Source: JAJEDW01 sp963555775
GTDB lineage: Bacteria > Acidobacteriota > Terriglobia > 20CM-2-55-15
Direction: 5' to 3'
DNA: 64,000 nucleotides
Assembly (NCBI GenBank): GCA_963555775.3
Contig: CAUVWY020000007.1
Location: 166,561 to 230,560 of the forward strand
Shown here: positions 27,093 through 36,174 of the stretch, piece by piece
Position numbering within the stretch: the first letter of the stretch is position 1
Layout of the letters: every line of letters starts with the position of its first letter
Notes under the pieces: model-generated
Database searches by the model: none
Told to the model about the DNA's origin: nothing
Seen by the model: the letters and a program-made list of their open reading frames with translations, nothing else
Made by a program: the position numbers and the translations under genes

Positions 27093-27434
27093 TTAGCTCG
27101 CGGCGGCCCGCCCGGTGATGGCCTCGCGCAATCCTTCCAGCAACCCTTCGAGCTTGGCTTGACTATGCTCCACCCGCGCCAGGCGATCTGACAACTGCTT
27201 CATGTCTTCTCGCATCCGTGACTCCAACCCGTTGATCTTCGACTCCAACCCGTTGAGCTTCGCATCCAGCCGTGACTCCAACCCGTTGATATTCGCATCC
27301 AGACGGGATTCCAGCCGCACCATGTCTTGCCGAATGTCCTGCCGCAGGCCACGGATGCTGGTCAGCATCAACCCGGCAAGGGTCGCGCCTACCGCCAGGA
27401 TCGCAATCAGGATGCCAGCCAACTCGATGCTCAT
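27093..27434 (-). CDS. KID-repeat membrane coiled-coil protein, copy 2
   Basis: The 113-residue paralogue starts MSIELAGILIAILAVGATLAG (membrane span), then RGLRQDIRQDMVRLESRLD and the repeats ANINGLESRLDAKLNGLES, KINGLESRMREDMKQLSDR, ending in the conserved KLEGLLEGLREAITGRAAAS. It has more repeat units than copy 1. Ribosome site GGGAGAAAGT precedes the ATG. Downstream it keeps the family flank TAATGGAGGCAATGCAG and CAGTACAGTTTAAC. Function is unknown. Confidence 0.82.
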   Translation of the reverse strand: MSIELAGILIAILAVGATLAGLMLTSIRGLRQDIRQDMVRLESRLDANINGLESRLDAKLNGLESKINGLESRMREDMKQLSDRLARVEHSQAKLEGLLEGLREAITGRAAAS

Positions 27435-27519
27435 ACTTTCTCCCAATCAATCCGTCGGCCCATTCTCCCACGGTTGGCAAGACATAACCACAGAGAAGCG
27501 GTCGGAATAGCGGGGAGCG

Positions 27520-27652
27520 GCGCGCCCAAATCCCTCAATATTGAGCATGTAGGGGCAGTCTATGACTGCCCAAATCAAGTCCGAATATGACCGCCCAAAT
27601 CAAGTCCGTAGATCGTGCGGTCGTAGACCGCACAATATCAAGTCCGAAAGCA
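27520..27652. repeat. Hairpin repeats after the secreted-protein gene
   Basis: A CTCAATATTGAG box (27535-27546) and the hairpin GGGCAGTC-TAT-GACTGCCC are followed by truncated units and GTGCGGTC-GTA-GACCGCAC (27615-27633). The box gives the stop codon of the minus-strand secreted protein. Confidence 0.88.
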
Positions 27653-29334
27653 ATTACTCTTCGAACTTGACCGGCAATTACTCTTCGACTTTCAACTTGA
27701 CCGGCAATTACTCTTCGACTTTCAACTTGACCGGCAATTACTCTTCGACCTTTAACCTTTAACATTACCGACGCCGTGAAGTCGGCCCAATTCGTGATGT
27801 AGGCCATGCCGTCGGCGCCGGTGAAGTCCGTAGTGATCTTCATGTAGCCCTCGAACGGAACGGGCATTCCCAACGCGTCCAATATATCGCTCAACAGAAC
27901 CGAATACGTTGCGCCAGCTTCCAGTTGACCACTCGTGAGACCCATGCCCGGCGGACCGGCGGTGGTGGTGGTGAACTCGAGCGGATCATGGCCATCATGG
28001 TAGAGCATGAACGAGATCGCGCCGGACTGGCCGTCGTCCGCGTTCATATTGGACACCCCAAATCCGGTGTCGTATACGCCATCGAATAGTGCATACGGAA
28101 CCAGGAGCGTGGTCTGGGACGTTTCGACGTCGATCACCGTCACGGGCGCGCTCCTGTCGGAGGCAAACCGGGGGATCGCCCGGGTCTCACTACCTTCTGG
28201 CTTTGCGACGCCGATAGGCCCCACGTCCACGGTCACCTGGATGTCCAGATCGCCCAGCGGCAACTCGGCGCCCTCCATCTCATCGAAAGTGATGAAGCCC
28301 CGAACAGTGACGGTGTCGCGCCTGGTCGGGTCGAGCATGCCAGCCAGTGCCGCATCTGCGTGCGGTTCGCTCTCATCATCGACCAGGGACAGTACTATTT
28401 TCGCTTCGTTCTCCTCGGCATCCACCGGGGTGTCGATCGTCACCTCGTCATTGCCGGCCTCCGTTATCGTACGGGGCGGAGTCTCGGCGGCCGCGGCAGC
28501 GACAGCGGCCGCATTGATCCGATCATCGGTGTTCGGCCCGGCATCCTCGTCAGAAACCCAAGCGTCCAGCGCAATGGACGCAGCCGCCGGAATTCCGTAG
28601 AACTCCAACAGGAGTTCTACGCTCTCGAAGGAGTCCACGGTGTTCTCCGTGATTCTGAAAACGAACGGACCGGACGTGCCGTCTTCGGTTTCTCCGGTGT
28701 GGCGGATCAGAGTCAGTTTATGGTCGACGTCTCTGTTACCCACCTCGAACACCGTTGTGACGCCAGCGTCGTCCAACTCGTCCACGACGGAGTTGATGAC
28801 AGGGACCCGGTTCCCACCGGACTCGAGCTGGAAGTCTCCCGACACCCCGATGTTGGCCTGGATACGGCGCCTCAGGCCCGACCCGGCGATCGCCACTCGA
28901 ACGCCGGTAACGCCAATGGCGTCGCTGCCATTATTGCCGCAACCTGTGACGCCCGCCCGCGGGTCGCCGCCCCCAATGGGAATCGTGAGGGTGCTGCCAT
29001 CGAGGATCGGGGCACCGAGGTCGTCGGCTTGCGCGAAACAGCCACTGCCCAAGACCAGGATTTCATTCTCTTCAGCATTGTCCCCGACGGCATTCGTAAT
29101 CGGAGCGCCATAGTCAATGTTCAGGATTCCGAGGCCGGCACCGTCTTCAGCGGTGCTGGGGGCGGTTTCCAACCTCAGCGTGATGCCTCCGGCCAGTTCG
29201 GTCTGCCCGTGTTCCCTGGCCCGGCGCTCGACGCCGCTACTAACCGAAAAAACGCCTTGCGCGAACGCGCCGGTGGCCATCGTCATGACGCCCAGCGCGC
29301 ACCCTGCGGAAAGCGCGTATCGGTATTTCGACAT
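27535..29334 (-). CDS. Secreted protein, paralogue of the 36-43 kb and 33-36 kb proteins
   Basis: The ATG at 29334, with AGGGG upstream, starts a signal peptide (MSKYRYALSAGCALGVMTMA to AFAQ). The ~599-residue protein then reads VFSVSSGVERRAREHGQTEL and LNIDYGAPITNAVGDN, and later YVLFDGVYDTGFGVSN-like beta-rich sequence; it has acidic, calcium-site-like stretches (DAGPNTDDRIN). I do not know its function. An extracellular or cell-surface role is likely. The last ~60 residues are atypical: they translate a 30-bp tandem repeat (RRVIAGQVES, three times) and then hairpin-repeat DNA. The original C-terminus probably resembled the NWADFTASVML region. Confidence 0.75.
   Translation of the reverse strand: MSKYRYALSAGCALGVMTMATGAFAQGVFSVSSGVERRAREHGQTELAGGITLRLETAPSTAEDGAGLGILNIDYGAPITNAVGDNAEENEILVLGSGCFAQADDLGAPILDGSTLTIPIGGGDPRAGVTGCGNNGSDAIGVTGVRVAIAGSGLRRRIQANIGVSGDFQLESGGNRVPVINSVVDELDDAGVTTVFEVGNRDVDHKLTLIRHTGETEDGTSGPFVFRITENTVDSFESVELLLEFYGIPAAASIALDAWVSDEDAGPNTDDRINAAAVAAAAAETPPRTITEAGNDEVTIDTPVDAEENEAKIVLSLVDDESEPHADAALAGMLDPTRRDTVTVRGFITFDEMEGAELPLGDLDIQVTVDVGPIGVAKPEGSETRAIPRFASDRSAPVTVIDVETSQTTLLVPYALFDGVYDTGFGVSNMNADDGQSGAISFMLYHDGHDPLEFTTTTAGPPGMGLTSGQLEAGATYSVLLSDILDALGMPVPFEGYMKITTDFTGADGMAYITNWADFTASVMLKVKGRRVIAGQVESRRVIAGQVESRRVIAGQVRRVIAFGLDIVRSTTARSTDLIWAVIFGLDLGSHRLPLHAQY
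27655..27752. repeat. 30-bp tandem repeat at the 3' end of a coding region
   Basis: The unit containing AATTACTCTTCGACTTTCAA and CTTGACCGGC is repeated about three times without change in the core. It stays in frame with the minus-strand gene, so each copy adds the decapeptide RRVIAGQVES. Repeat number could change by slippage. Confidence 0.85.
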
Positions 29335-29674
29335 TCGAATTTTCCCCTGAGTCTTGCCTTCGATCGACTCAAATTGCAGTCGCACAATCGTCCCGGGCAT
29401 CGAATACGAAAACAGAACCGCCGCGCGCGTCCCAAGACACACAACAGCACGTTCTCAGGCGCATGCTAAGGCGCGTGCCTCGCGCCGGAGCGCCGAGGGG
29501 ACGCTGCTTCCGTTACCTGATCATAAGGATTATAGCAATCTCGCTGCCATACGGGAGCAGCCCTTATAAAGCGTTGAATCGTCAGAGGAAATGCTCGGAC
29601 GAAACGCTCCGCGGATGTGTCATTGCAGCGCGCCGGGAGTACCCAGTGTGTCACAAATACTCGCCTTCGGGGGC
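29335..29674. other. Upstream region of the secreted-protein gene
   Basis: The leader and probable promoter of the minus-strand secreted protein lie here, but no clear promoter hexamers were identified. The segment at 29450-29510 contains CGTTCTCAGGCG and GCGCGTGCCTCGCGCCGG words of the GC-rich repeat family. No gene was recognised. Confidence 0.4.
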
Positions 29675-29852
29675 GCCCAAATCCCTCAATATCGAGCATG
29701 TACGGGCAGTCTATTGTACGGGCGGTCTGTGACCGCCCAATTCGAGATCGTGCAGTCATAGACTGCACCTACAGTGGGGACGGGAATACGAATGGGCGCC
29801 TCCATTCCGAAATTGTAGGGGCGGTCTATGACCGCCCAAATCAAGAATCAAG
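29675..29852. repeat. Hairpin repeat cluster ahead of IS21 element B copy 1
   Basis: The cluster has a CTCAATATCGAG box and hairpins GGGCGGTC-TGT-GACCGCCC, GTGCAGTC-ATA-GACTGCAC and GGGCGGTC-TAT-GACCGCCC. The next hairpin in line was interrupted by the IS21 insertion at 29859. Confidence 0.88.
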
Positions 29853-30041
29853 ATCGTGTGTCCAGCGTCAACTATTATTCCCGTTGACGACAATTAGAAT
29901 TCCCGTTTGAGTTAAGGGATGTTCGTCGCCGTCCCGCCTGTGGGAAACGTGGTAAAGCCGTAGGCTTTTCCAAGCAGCGGTGGGAATCCGGGTCTTGCAC
30001 GGATTCCCACGGATGCGGCGTTTTCCACAGGCCCGTCGCGG

Positions 30042-30797
30042 TCACTTGTTTCGTCCTTTCGCGTTCTTGGCGGCTTCCATGCGGTAGCTGGACAGATTCA
30101 GTTCCAGAATAACGCTGTGATGAACGATTCGGTCGATCGCCGCGGCCGTGGTCATCGGATCCTTGAAGATCTTGTCCCAGTCCGAGAAGACCAGGTTCGA
30201 TGTGATCAGAATGCTGCGGCGCTCGTACCGGTGAGCCAGCAGGGTGAACAGCACTGCCATCTCGTCCCGGCTGTGCTGGACGTAACCGATGTCGTCAATG
30301 ATGAGCGCGTCGAACTTGTCGAGCCGCTTGAGTTCTTTCTCCAGTTCCAGCTCGGCCTTGGCCCGCAGGAGCCGCTGAACCAGCAGCGCACATGGAGTGA
30401 AGTAGATTCTCCGGCCCTTCAGGATGAGTTCATGCCCGAGGGCGCACAGCAGATGGGTTTTGCCGCTGCCCGGATTCCCGAAGGCCAGGACGTTCTCGGT
30501 GCGATCCAGGAAGTCTCCTTCAAGCAATGCATCCACGCGTCGCTCGACGGTTCGGGGCAATCGGGACTGTTCAAACGCCGCCCAGGTCTTCTCCCGGGGC
30601 AGTTTCGATTCCCGCAGGAGCCGTTCGATCTTCCGTTGCCGTCGTTCTTCCAGTTCCAGTTCACAGAGCGCTACCAGATACCGGTCGTAGGCCCAACCTT
30701 CGTTGGTCGCTACAGTGGCCTGAACGCCGTAGTTGTCGACGAAGGCCGGCAAGTGCAACTGGCGCAGCGAACTGGCGATCTCGGTCTTCACAGCCAT
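30042..30797 (-). CDS. istB: IstB-type helper ATPase of IS21 element B
   Basis: The 251-residue AAA+ protein has Walker A FGNPGSGKTHLLCALG near residue 105 and Walker B ALIIDDIGYVQHSRDEMAVL. It is only distantly similar to IstB of element A. It should deliver target DNA to IstA. Its start overlaps the istA end by 10 bases. Copy 2 (51097-51852) differs mainly in residues ~24-25 (GV versus NL). Confidence 0.94.
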   Translation of the reverse strand: MAVKTEIASSLRQLHLPAFVDNYGVQATVATNEGWAYDRYLVALCELELEERRQRKIERLLRESKLPREKTWAAFEQSRLPRTVERRVDALLEGDFLDRTENVLAFGNPGSGKTHLLCALGHELILKGRRIYFTPCALLVQRLLRAKAELELEKELKRLDKFDALIIDDIGYVQHSRDEMAVLFTLLAHRYERRSILITSNLVFSDWDKIFKDPMTTAAAIDRIVHHSVILELNLSSYRMEAAKNAKGRNK

Positions 30798-32275
30798 GCC
30801 TCCTCCTCGACCGGATCCAGTAACGCGTCATAGTGTCGGATCTCGGGTGGAGCGATCCGAACCTGCCAGGGCGAAGGAACCGGAGTGTCCGCGTCGATGT
30901 GCTCCCGCACCGCTTGGACTGTGATCGGCAGGTCCTTGTCGATCCGATGTCTCAGCGCTTCGTGGACCCGCTCCTCACTGTCCATGGCCGCCATCTCGAG
31001 GATCTTCAGATACTGCCGGTCCGCGGTCCCCGGATGGTGTTCCCGCAGCCAGTCGTAGGTCACACGGAACAACAGCCGGGGAAACATGTCCTGCCGATAC
31101 CGGTAGCGTGGAAAGGCGCCCGGTTTGCGGACCAGGGAATGAATCACGTGCCGGTAATCGATGGTGTGCTTACCCGATCCCCGCAGTCGCGGCATCTGCT
31201 CGACGCACTTTCCGCCGTACCAGACTTCCAGCCGTTCCGTATCCAGGCGAACCTCCACGTGTTCGCCGATCAGCCGGCTGTCTACCGAATAGGCGTTCTT
31301 TCGCACCCAGATCGTGCTGTCCCGGGATACGCGAGCCCGGATGCGATGCGTATGGTCCAGTCGTCGAAGCGGGAGTTGCCGCAGAGGCCGGAGTTCCTCA
31401 CCCAGCCGCTGGCTGCGACCGGCGTTGCGCCGGTCGATCAACCCCACCAGAAACTGTTCGTATGCGTCCCGGCTCTCGAAGTCCCGGCTTCCGCGCAGCA
31501 TCAGTTCCTGGTCGACCGCCGTCTTGAATCGATAGTGACTCTGCTCGACGTCGCCGTTCTCATTCGCCTTGCCGGCCTGGGTGTGCGTCGCCCGTAAACC
31601 GTAGTGGTCGAGCAATCCTTGATAGCGGGCCGTAAACTCATCCGGATCCTTCAGGTTGTTGACTGCCGCCGACAGGCTGTCGGTCCGATGTTCTTCCGGC
31701 GCTCCACCCAACTGCCACAACGCGTTCTGCAGTCCGGCCGATAAGCTCTCGAAGGATTCGGAGAAACACAGGGTGACCGTCTCCCAGTTCGAATAGGTCA
31801 GGACGAAGTGATAGGCCAGGTGCTCGAACTTCTGGCCCTCGATGGTCACGTTCAGGCTGCTCATGTGCGTGAAGTCGCTCTGGCATTGCCGCCCCGGATC
31901 ATGCACCTGAGGGAACATCACTTCCCGCTCCGGACCCGATCGCGCCCGCCACTGCTTGAACCGCCGCTGCAAACTCCGCAGCTGACCTTCCTGGAATCGG
32001 CCCGGGTACTTCCGCCCCAGATACTCAAACATCGTCTTCGCCTGAACCGTCGGATGCGCCCGAAGGATCTTCTCGATCTCCCCCCATACCTCTTCGAACG
32101 GATTCGGTCGGGTTCGCCATCCATGAGCCTTCCCGATCTGGCTCGGCAGCTGCTTCACCTCCCGGTACTTCCGGGCCGTCTTTGCGTCCATTCCCGCTTT
32201 CGAGGCCGCCTGGGCCAGGGTCTCTTCGCTTTGTGTCAGCTTCATCAGTCGTCTCACCTGCTGATCCGTTACCAT
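30788..32275 (-). CDS. istA: IstA transposase of IS21 element B
   Basis: From ATG 32275 the 495-residue protein reads MVTDQQVRRLMKLTQSEETL, an N-terminal helix-turn-helix. It continues with the integrase core (DPGRQCQSDFTHMSSLNVTI, then EEHRTDSLSAAVNN and KANENGDVEQSHYRFK) and the C-terminal Mu-type domain with STIWVRKNAYSVDSRLIGEH. The catalytic Asp-Asp-Glu positions are all present. The open frame extends slightly upstream, but the family begins here. This copy is intact, unlike the one at 51-56 kb. Confidence 0.93.
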   Translation of the reverse strand: MVTDQQVRRLMKLTQSEETLAQAASKAGMDAKTARKYREVKQLPSQIGKAHGWRTRPNPFEEVWGEIEKILRAHPTVQAKTMFEYLGRKYPGRFQEGQLRSLQRRFKQWRARSGPEREVMFPQVHDPGRQCQSDFTHMSSLNVTIEGQKFEHLAYHFVLTYSNWETVTLCFSESFESLSAGLQNALWQLGGAPEEHRTDSLSAAVNNLKDPDEFTARYQGLLDHYGLRATHTQAGKANENGDVEQSHYRFKTAVDQELMLRGSRDFESRDAYEQFLVGLIDRRNAGRSQRLGEELRPLRQLPLRRLDHTHRIRARVSRDSTIWVRKNAYSVDSRLIGEHVEVRLDTERLEVWYGGKCVEQMPRLRGSGKHTIDYRHVIHSLVRKPGAFPRYRYRQDMFPRLLFRVTYDWLREHHPGTADRQYLKILEMAAMDSEERVHEALRHRIDKDLPITVQAVREHIDADTPVPSPWQVRIAPPEIRHYDALLDPVEEEAWL

Positions 32276-32383
32276 CCAAACATCTTGCAAAACCAACAAC
32301 TTGAATCGGTGACATTTCTATTGAGGCAACGGGAATTCTAATTGTCGTTGGTCGGGAGTTTTAATTGTCGCTGATCAATCGTG

Positions 32384-32505
32384 CAGTCATAGACTGCACC
32401 TACAGTGGGAACGGGAATACGAGTGGGCGTCCGCATTCCGAAATTGTAGGGGCGGATCGTGCAGTCATAGACTGCACCTACAGTGGGAATGGGAATGGGA
32501 AAGAT
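32384..32505. repeat. Hairpin repeats after IS21 element B copy 1
   Basis: The right half of the interrupted hairpin is followed by a truncated TAGGGGCGG unit and a complete GTGCAGTC-ATA-GACTGCAC (32461-32479) with a GGGAATGGGAATGGG spacer. Confidence 0.85.
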
Positions 32506-32610
32506 CGTGTGCGCGGGAATGGGAGGAAGAGCTGGCGTGGCGCGTATACGGGCGCAAGGATATGCGCCCCACCACGCGCTAAAGAAGAGATGCCCGCGTT
32601 CTCAGGCGGG

Positions 32611-33078
32611 TTATTCGCGCTCGGGGGTGGCGAAGGGGTTGGTGCTTCGGCGGGGTTCGGCCATCCATTCGCCGTCCGTGCCGGTCCACTCCTGCTGGAT
32701 CGTCCAGGGAAAGACGCCTACGGGGCTCTGCAGATCGAAGGTGATTTCCAAGGTAGCGCGGGCGCCGTCGTCCGACAACTCGATGGTTGCGACCTCGGGG
32801 TTACTGAAGGGCTGCTCGCGGCCCTGCAAGAAGGCCGGTCGGTCTTCGGGGCGCAGGAACTGGGAGGCGCCAACGCGGTCGCCCGAAACCAGAAGCCGTC
32901 AGTACTCCTCGGCACGTGCGCGGAGGGAGTCGGCAGAAGGAGTCTGGGAATGGGCGGCGAGGGAGAGCTCAAAGGCCGGGGCGGCCGTCGCCGATGACAA
33001 GACTGGCGGCAGGGCCGTCAGAAGGATCGCCAACAGGAACGTCGACCGAAGGCCGGACCGAGATGGGACGCGTATCAT
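32611..33078 (-). pseudogene. Small secreted protein gene with one in-frame TGA
   Basis: From ATG 33078 (AGGAG upstream) a signal peptide SGLRSTFLLAILLTALPPVL leads to LRARAEEY, then a TGA (32899-32901), then in the same frame RLLVSGDRVGASQFLRPEDR to EWMAEPRRSTNPFATPERE. With the TGA read as TGG (Trp) the sequence is a smooth 155-residue protein, so one nonsense mutation seems to have inactivated it. Other genes here use TGA as a normal stop and there is no selenocysteine context. The family is not one I recognise. Confidence 0.7.
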
Positions 33079-33111
33079 GGGTTTCACTCCTGGATCGTAT
33101 CGGGACGACGA

Positions 33112-33226
33112 GCGTGCACCGTAGCGTGTACGGTAGCGTGCACGGTAGCGTGCACGTTTATGTGCACCTAGTATGTGCACCTAGTATGTGCACCTCGTAG
33201 CGTGTACGGTTATGTACACCTAGTAG
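33112..33226. repeat. Short tandem repeats rich in GTGCAC and GTACAC
   Basis: CGTAGCGTGTACGGTAGCG and GTGCACGGTAGCGTGCACG are followed by TATGTGCACCTAG repeated and mirrored by CGTAGCGTGTACGG and TATGTACACCTAG. The 12-13-bp words are palindromic around GTGCAC or GTACAC. The block ends next to a 225-base stretch in which I see no gene. Confidence 0.7.
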
Positions 33227-33451
33227 GCCGCGGCAAAAAAACACGGACTCATAACATTGAATAGACGCGGGTACGCCCAAAAGAGACGAGTGCGCGGCAA
33301 AAAAACCGGGTGCCTGCCCCCCAAATTTGCGGGTACCAAGTGAAAGAATCGGTGCTCGAATAGAATCAGAAGCCCCGGCGACAACCTGCTTCATGCCTGC
33401 TATGCGGCCACGTGCCGCGTCCGGTGCGTCCACGGTTCCTGCGTCCGTTTA

Positions 33452-35767
33452 CTAGGGGGCGGTCTGCGCCTTCAGGTAGAGCAGCCACGACCGGTCAAAC
33501 GGTCCGCGGTAGGAGATGGCCGCCATCCGGGTCGACGGCGAGGTCAGGTGAAGGTACCCGCCCGTCTCAATTTCCATCTCGGGAAACAAGTCGCGCAGCA
33601 GGGCGACATGGAGGGCCCGCGGGGACACCTCCAGTTCGACGACGTCCAGCCACCTGCCGTTGGCCGCGAAGTATTCGACCATCACCTCCATCGCCTCGGC
33701 CGTCCCCCGGTTGAGGATCGCCACGCCGGTAAACTCGTCGTCGGTCGAGGCCACGGGCGTGATGAAGAATTCGTTCCCGGTATCGGCCGCCAACGGCGGC
33801 GGCGCCGCCGAGACGCCCGGCGTCTCGATGCGGACCGTCCCCGCGACACGGGGGATACTCGCGAACGGATTCGAGATCTGGGATTGGACCTCGATGGCGA
33901 AGTATCCCGACCGCCAGTCGACCCCCGTTCCCAAGATCGCCTTCCAGCTCAGCTCGGCCATCCCTAGCGGCACAATCTGGGTCTGGTAGGCCGCCGCCAT
34001 CGCCACGCCCTCGTAGTCGTAGGCCGTCGCCCGGATAATGGCGACCTGGTTCGAGGCGTTGACGAGCGTGACGACAGTGTCGTATACCGGGGCGACAGTG
34101 AAGTAGGGGTAGACGATCCGGCTGACCCCCGAGGCCGCCAGTCCCGGCACGGCATGGGACGCCTCGCCCGGGTTGTCGACCAGACTGCCGTGGAACCGGG
34201 CCGTGTCCGATTCGAGCCGCACGTATCCGGCCAGCGGCAGCCCGCCCGCGGGCATCCCGAACAGTTCGTCCAGGCCGCCGCGCATCGCGCCTCCCGGCTC
34301 GACTTCGCTGGTGGCGGATGCTACCTCGGCGCCCGTGCCGTCCAGCAGTGTCCATTGGGCCTCGAAGGCCTCGGCGCTCTCGCCGACCACGCTGACAACC
34401 GGGGCCTCGGAGGCGTTCCGCCGGTCAAACGGGAAGTAGGCCGGCTCGACGGCCTCCCCGGCATATGCGGCGAACCGGCCGCCCGCCGAGACGCCGATGG
34501 ACGTGGTGACGGCCCGGTCACTTTCGGATTCGATCGCGACCGACGCCACGGTTTCGGTGGTGGCATCGTCGCCGAACATCTGGTCCAGGTCGAACGTCAG
34601 GGTCCGGTTCTCCCCCAGCACGCGGGACACTTCGTTGGCGATGTCCGGTCCCGACAGCAGATCGCCATCCGCGTCGTAGGCCCGCAGGGTCAACGGCGCC
34701 GACCCCACGGCCGTGTTCGCCACGGTGAAGGTCTGGGTATCCGCGCCCCGGTCCACCGGGAACAGAAAGGTCCGCGACCTCGACAGTTCCCCCAGCTCCG
34801 GCAGCAGCAACTCCTCATAGCGCGGCACAGCCGTCGAGGGCGCAGCGCGTGAGGGCTCGGCCGCGCCGACGGGCCCGAGCGTCACCTGGTAGAAACCCGT
34901 CCCCGCCCCCGGAGAGCCGGTCCGCTCCAGCATCGGGCGGAAGCTGAAATTCTCGACGATGGCGCCGCTGGATCGCGTCGATTCGAAGGTGTAGATCACC
35001 TGGTTGCGTCGTTCGCCCGACACCAGCGTGACCCCGTTATCTTCCTCGTCGTCGCTGGGGTCCTTCAGCATGAGCTCCGCGCCGCTCTGCGATGGGATTG
35101 TGGCTGGGAAACGGAGCTGAGTGTTTCGGGGCAGCGACGACGCCTGGAAGATGATCTCGACACCCTCGACGAACGCCCCGGCGAACCCTTCACCGAAAAT
35201 GAAATCGTCCAGATCCTCCCGGAGCGCGCCACTCGCGTTGTAGGTGTAGTCCGAATCGGTCTCGGGATCGATGAAGATACCATCGTCAACGCGGGAAATC
35301 AGCCGGACGTCGCGGCCGAAGGATCCCAGCCCGTTCCGGGTCGTCGAGATTCGTGCGTCGAGTGTCTCGATGCCGCTGGCGGGAATCGACACCCGCAGCC
35401 CCTGGATGGTCACCGAATCGTTCACCTGCATGCCCGCGGGCACCATCAGCTGGACCACACCGGTGTCGGCGTCCACCGAGGCGCTGAAATCCGCCGCATT
35501 CACGCTCCCGCGCGTGGAAATGTCGACGGTGTCGCCACTGGTCAGGACAACATCTCCCAGAACGATCTCGATGATGTCGGCGACCGACGTTCCTGATTCG
35601 ACCCGTAATGTCAACGCCCCGAGCGGCTCGGTGTGCCCGGTTCGGATAGCCACCGATGAGGAGCTCGATACGCCGAACGTGGCCTGCGCGTGAGCCTCCC
35701 CGGCGCCCAGGACACCCGCCCACAGCAGGACGGCCAACCAGGCGCCATGTCTTCCAAAACCCCTCAT
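33452..35767 (-). CDS. Large secreted protein, distant member of the same family
   Basis: The 771-residue protein has a signal peptide (RHGAWLAVLLWAGVLGAGEA to HAQ) and an N-terminal segment ATFGVSSSSSVAIRTGHTEP, GALTLRVESG that matches the start of the proteins at 27.5 and 36-43 kb. The rest consists of repeated beta-rich modules (YFPFDRRNASEAPVVSV, YPYFTVAPVYDTVVTLVN, FFITPVASTDDEFTGVAILN) resembling tandem immunoglobulin-like or sheet units with acidic loops. There is no membrane anchor. GGAGG stands ten bases before the ATG. A surface or secreted structural role is the best guess. Confidence 0.78.
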   Translation of the reverse strand: MRGFGRHGAWLAVLLWAGVLGAGEAHAQATFGVSSSSSVAIRTGHTEPLGALTLRVESGTSVADIIEIVLGDVVLTSGDTVDISTRGSVNAADFSASVDADTGVVQLMVPAGMQVNDSVTIQGLRVSIPASGIETLDARISTTRNGLGSFGRDVRLISRVDDGIFIDPETDSDYTYNASGALREDLDDFIFGEGFAGAFVEGVEIIFQASSLPRNTQLRFPATIPSQSGAELMLKDPSDDEEDNGVTLVSGERRNQVIYTFESTRSSGAIVENFSFRPMLERTGSPGAGTGFYQVTLGPVGAAEPSRAAPSTAVPRYEELLLPELGELSRSRTFLFPVDRGADTQTFTVANTAVGSAPLTLRAYDADGDLLSGPDIANEVSRVLGENRTLTFDLDQMFGDDATTETVASVAIESESDRAVTTSIGVSAGGRFAAYAGEAVEPAYFPFDRRNASEAPVVSVVGESAEAFEAQWTLLDGTGAEVASATSEVEPGGAMRGGLDELFGMPAGGLPLAGYVRLESDTARFHGSLVDNPGEASHAVPGLAASGVSRIVYPYFTVAPVYDTVVTLVNASNQVAIIRATAYDYEGVAMAAAYQTQIVPLGMAELSWKAILGTGVDWRSGYFAIEVQSQISNPFASIPRVAGTVRIETPGVSAAPPPLAADTGNEFFITPVASTDDEFTGVAILNRGTAEAMEVMVEYFAANGRWLDVVELEVSPRALHVALLRDLFPEMEIETGGYLHLTSPSTRMAAISYRGPFDRSWLLYLKAQTAP

Positions 35768-35789
35768 CGACTAATCCTCCACCCTGCCG

Positions 35790-35933
35790 TCAGGGGATGT
35801 ATCCGTCGTCGGCCCGCGCTCCCAGCGGCGCCAGCTCGGACTGGACGGCGAAATCCGCAGCCAGCCCCATCAGCGCCAGGACGGGCGCGCTCATCAAGCG
35901 TCGCACGGAACCCCTGAATATTGCACTACTCAT
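35790..35933 (-). CDS. Short ORF just upstream of the large secreted protein gene
   Basis: Forty-seven codons from ATG 35933 read MSSAIFRGSVRRLMSAPVL and LMGLAADFAVQSEL and end with RADDGYIP. A hydrophobic segment resembles a signal peptide. It stops 22 bases before the next gene's start. It could be a small leader or remnant, or chance. Nothing recognisable supports a function. Confidence 0.3.
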   Translation of the reverse strand: MSSAIFRGSVRRLMSAPVLALMGLAADFAVQSELAPLGARADDGYIP

Positions 35934-36153
35934 TTCAGAGCCCTTTAAAATCGACAGCCGCCGCAGGCGGTTGCCGCCAGGGCGGTGCCGACGATTCCCG
36001 AGCGAGTTCCGCTTCGAGCGCGGCCAAGGACCACGTATTGGATCGTTGTGTTCGTGAACGCTTTCTTGAACTCGCGAAGGGCGATGCTCGGCCGGAGACT
36101 GAACTCACATTCATTTCTACCATACTGTTCGCAAGCGCCGCAAAAGACGAAAA

Positions 36154-36174
36154 GGGAGGGGCGCTGCCCCTCCC
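36154..36174 (-). terminator. Rho-independent terminator of the split secreted-protein gene
   Basis: A perfect 9-bp stem GGGAGGGGC-GCT-GCCCCTCCC is followed on the minus strand by TTTTCGTCTTTT. It lies about 40 bases beyond the stop codon at 36212. Confidence 0.8.

Larger units (their letters stand above)
29859..32377 (-). mobile_element. IS21-family element B, copy 1 (2519 bp, intact)
   Basis: The element begins TGTCCAGCGTCAACTATTA and ends TTAATTGTCGCTGATCA, with internal AATTAGAATTCCCG and CGGGAATTCTAATT as inverted subterminal repeats. The target duplication is ATCGTG (29853-29858 and 32378-32383). Removing it recreates a perfect GTGCAGTC-ATA-GACTGCAC hairpin. A long inverted repeat, GCCTGTGGGAAA to TTTTCCACAGGC, lies downstream of istB. 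Confidence 0.95.

Noticed and set aside
27655..27752. CRISPR-like short repeats
   Set aside because: The 30-bp units are adjacent without spacers and encode protein.
32899..32901. Selenocysteine TGA
   Set aside because: No selenoprotein family, no hairpin element noticed after it, and the context favours a lost Trp codon.
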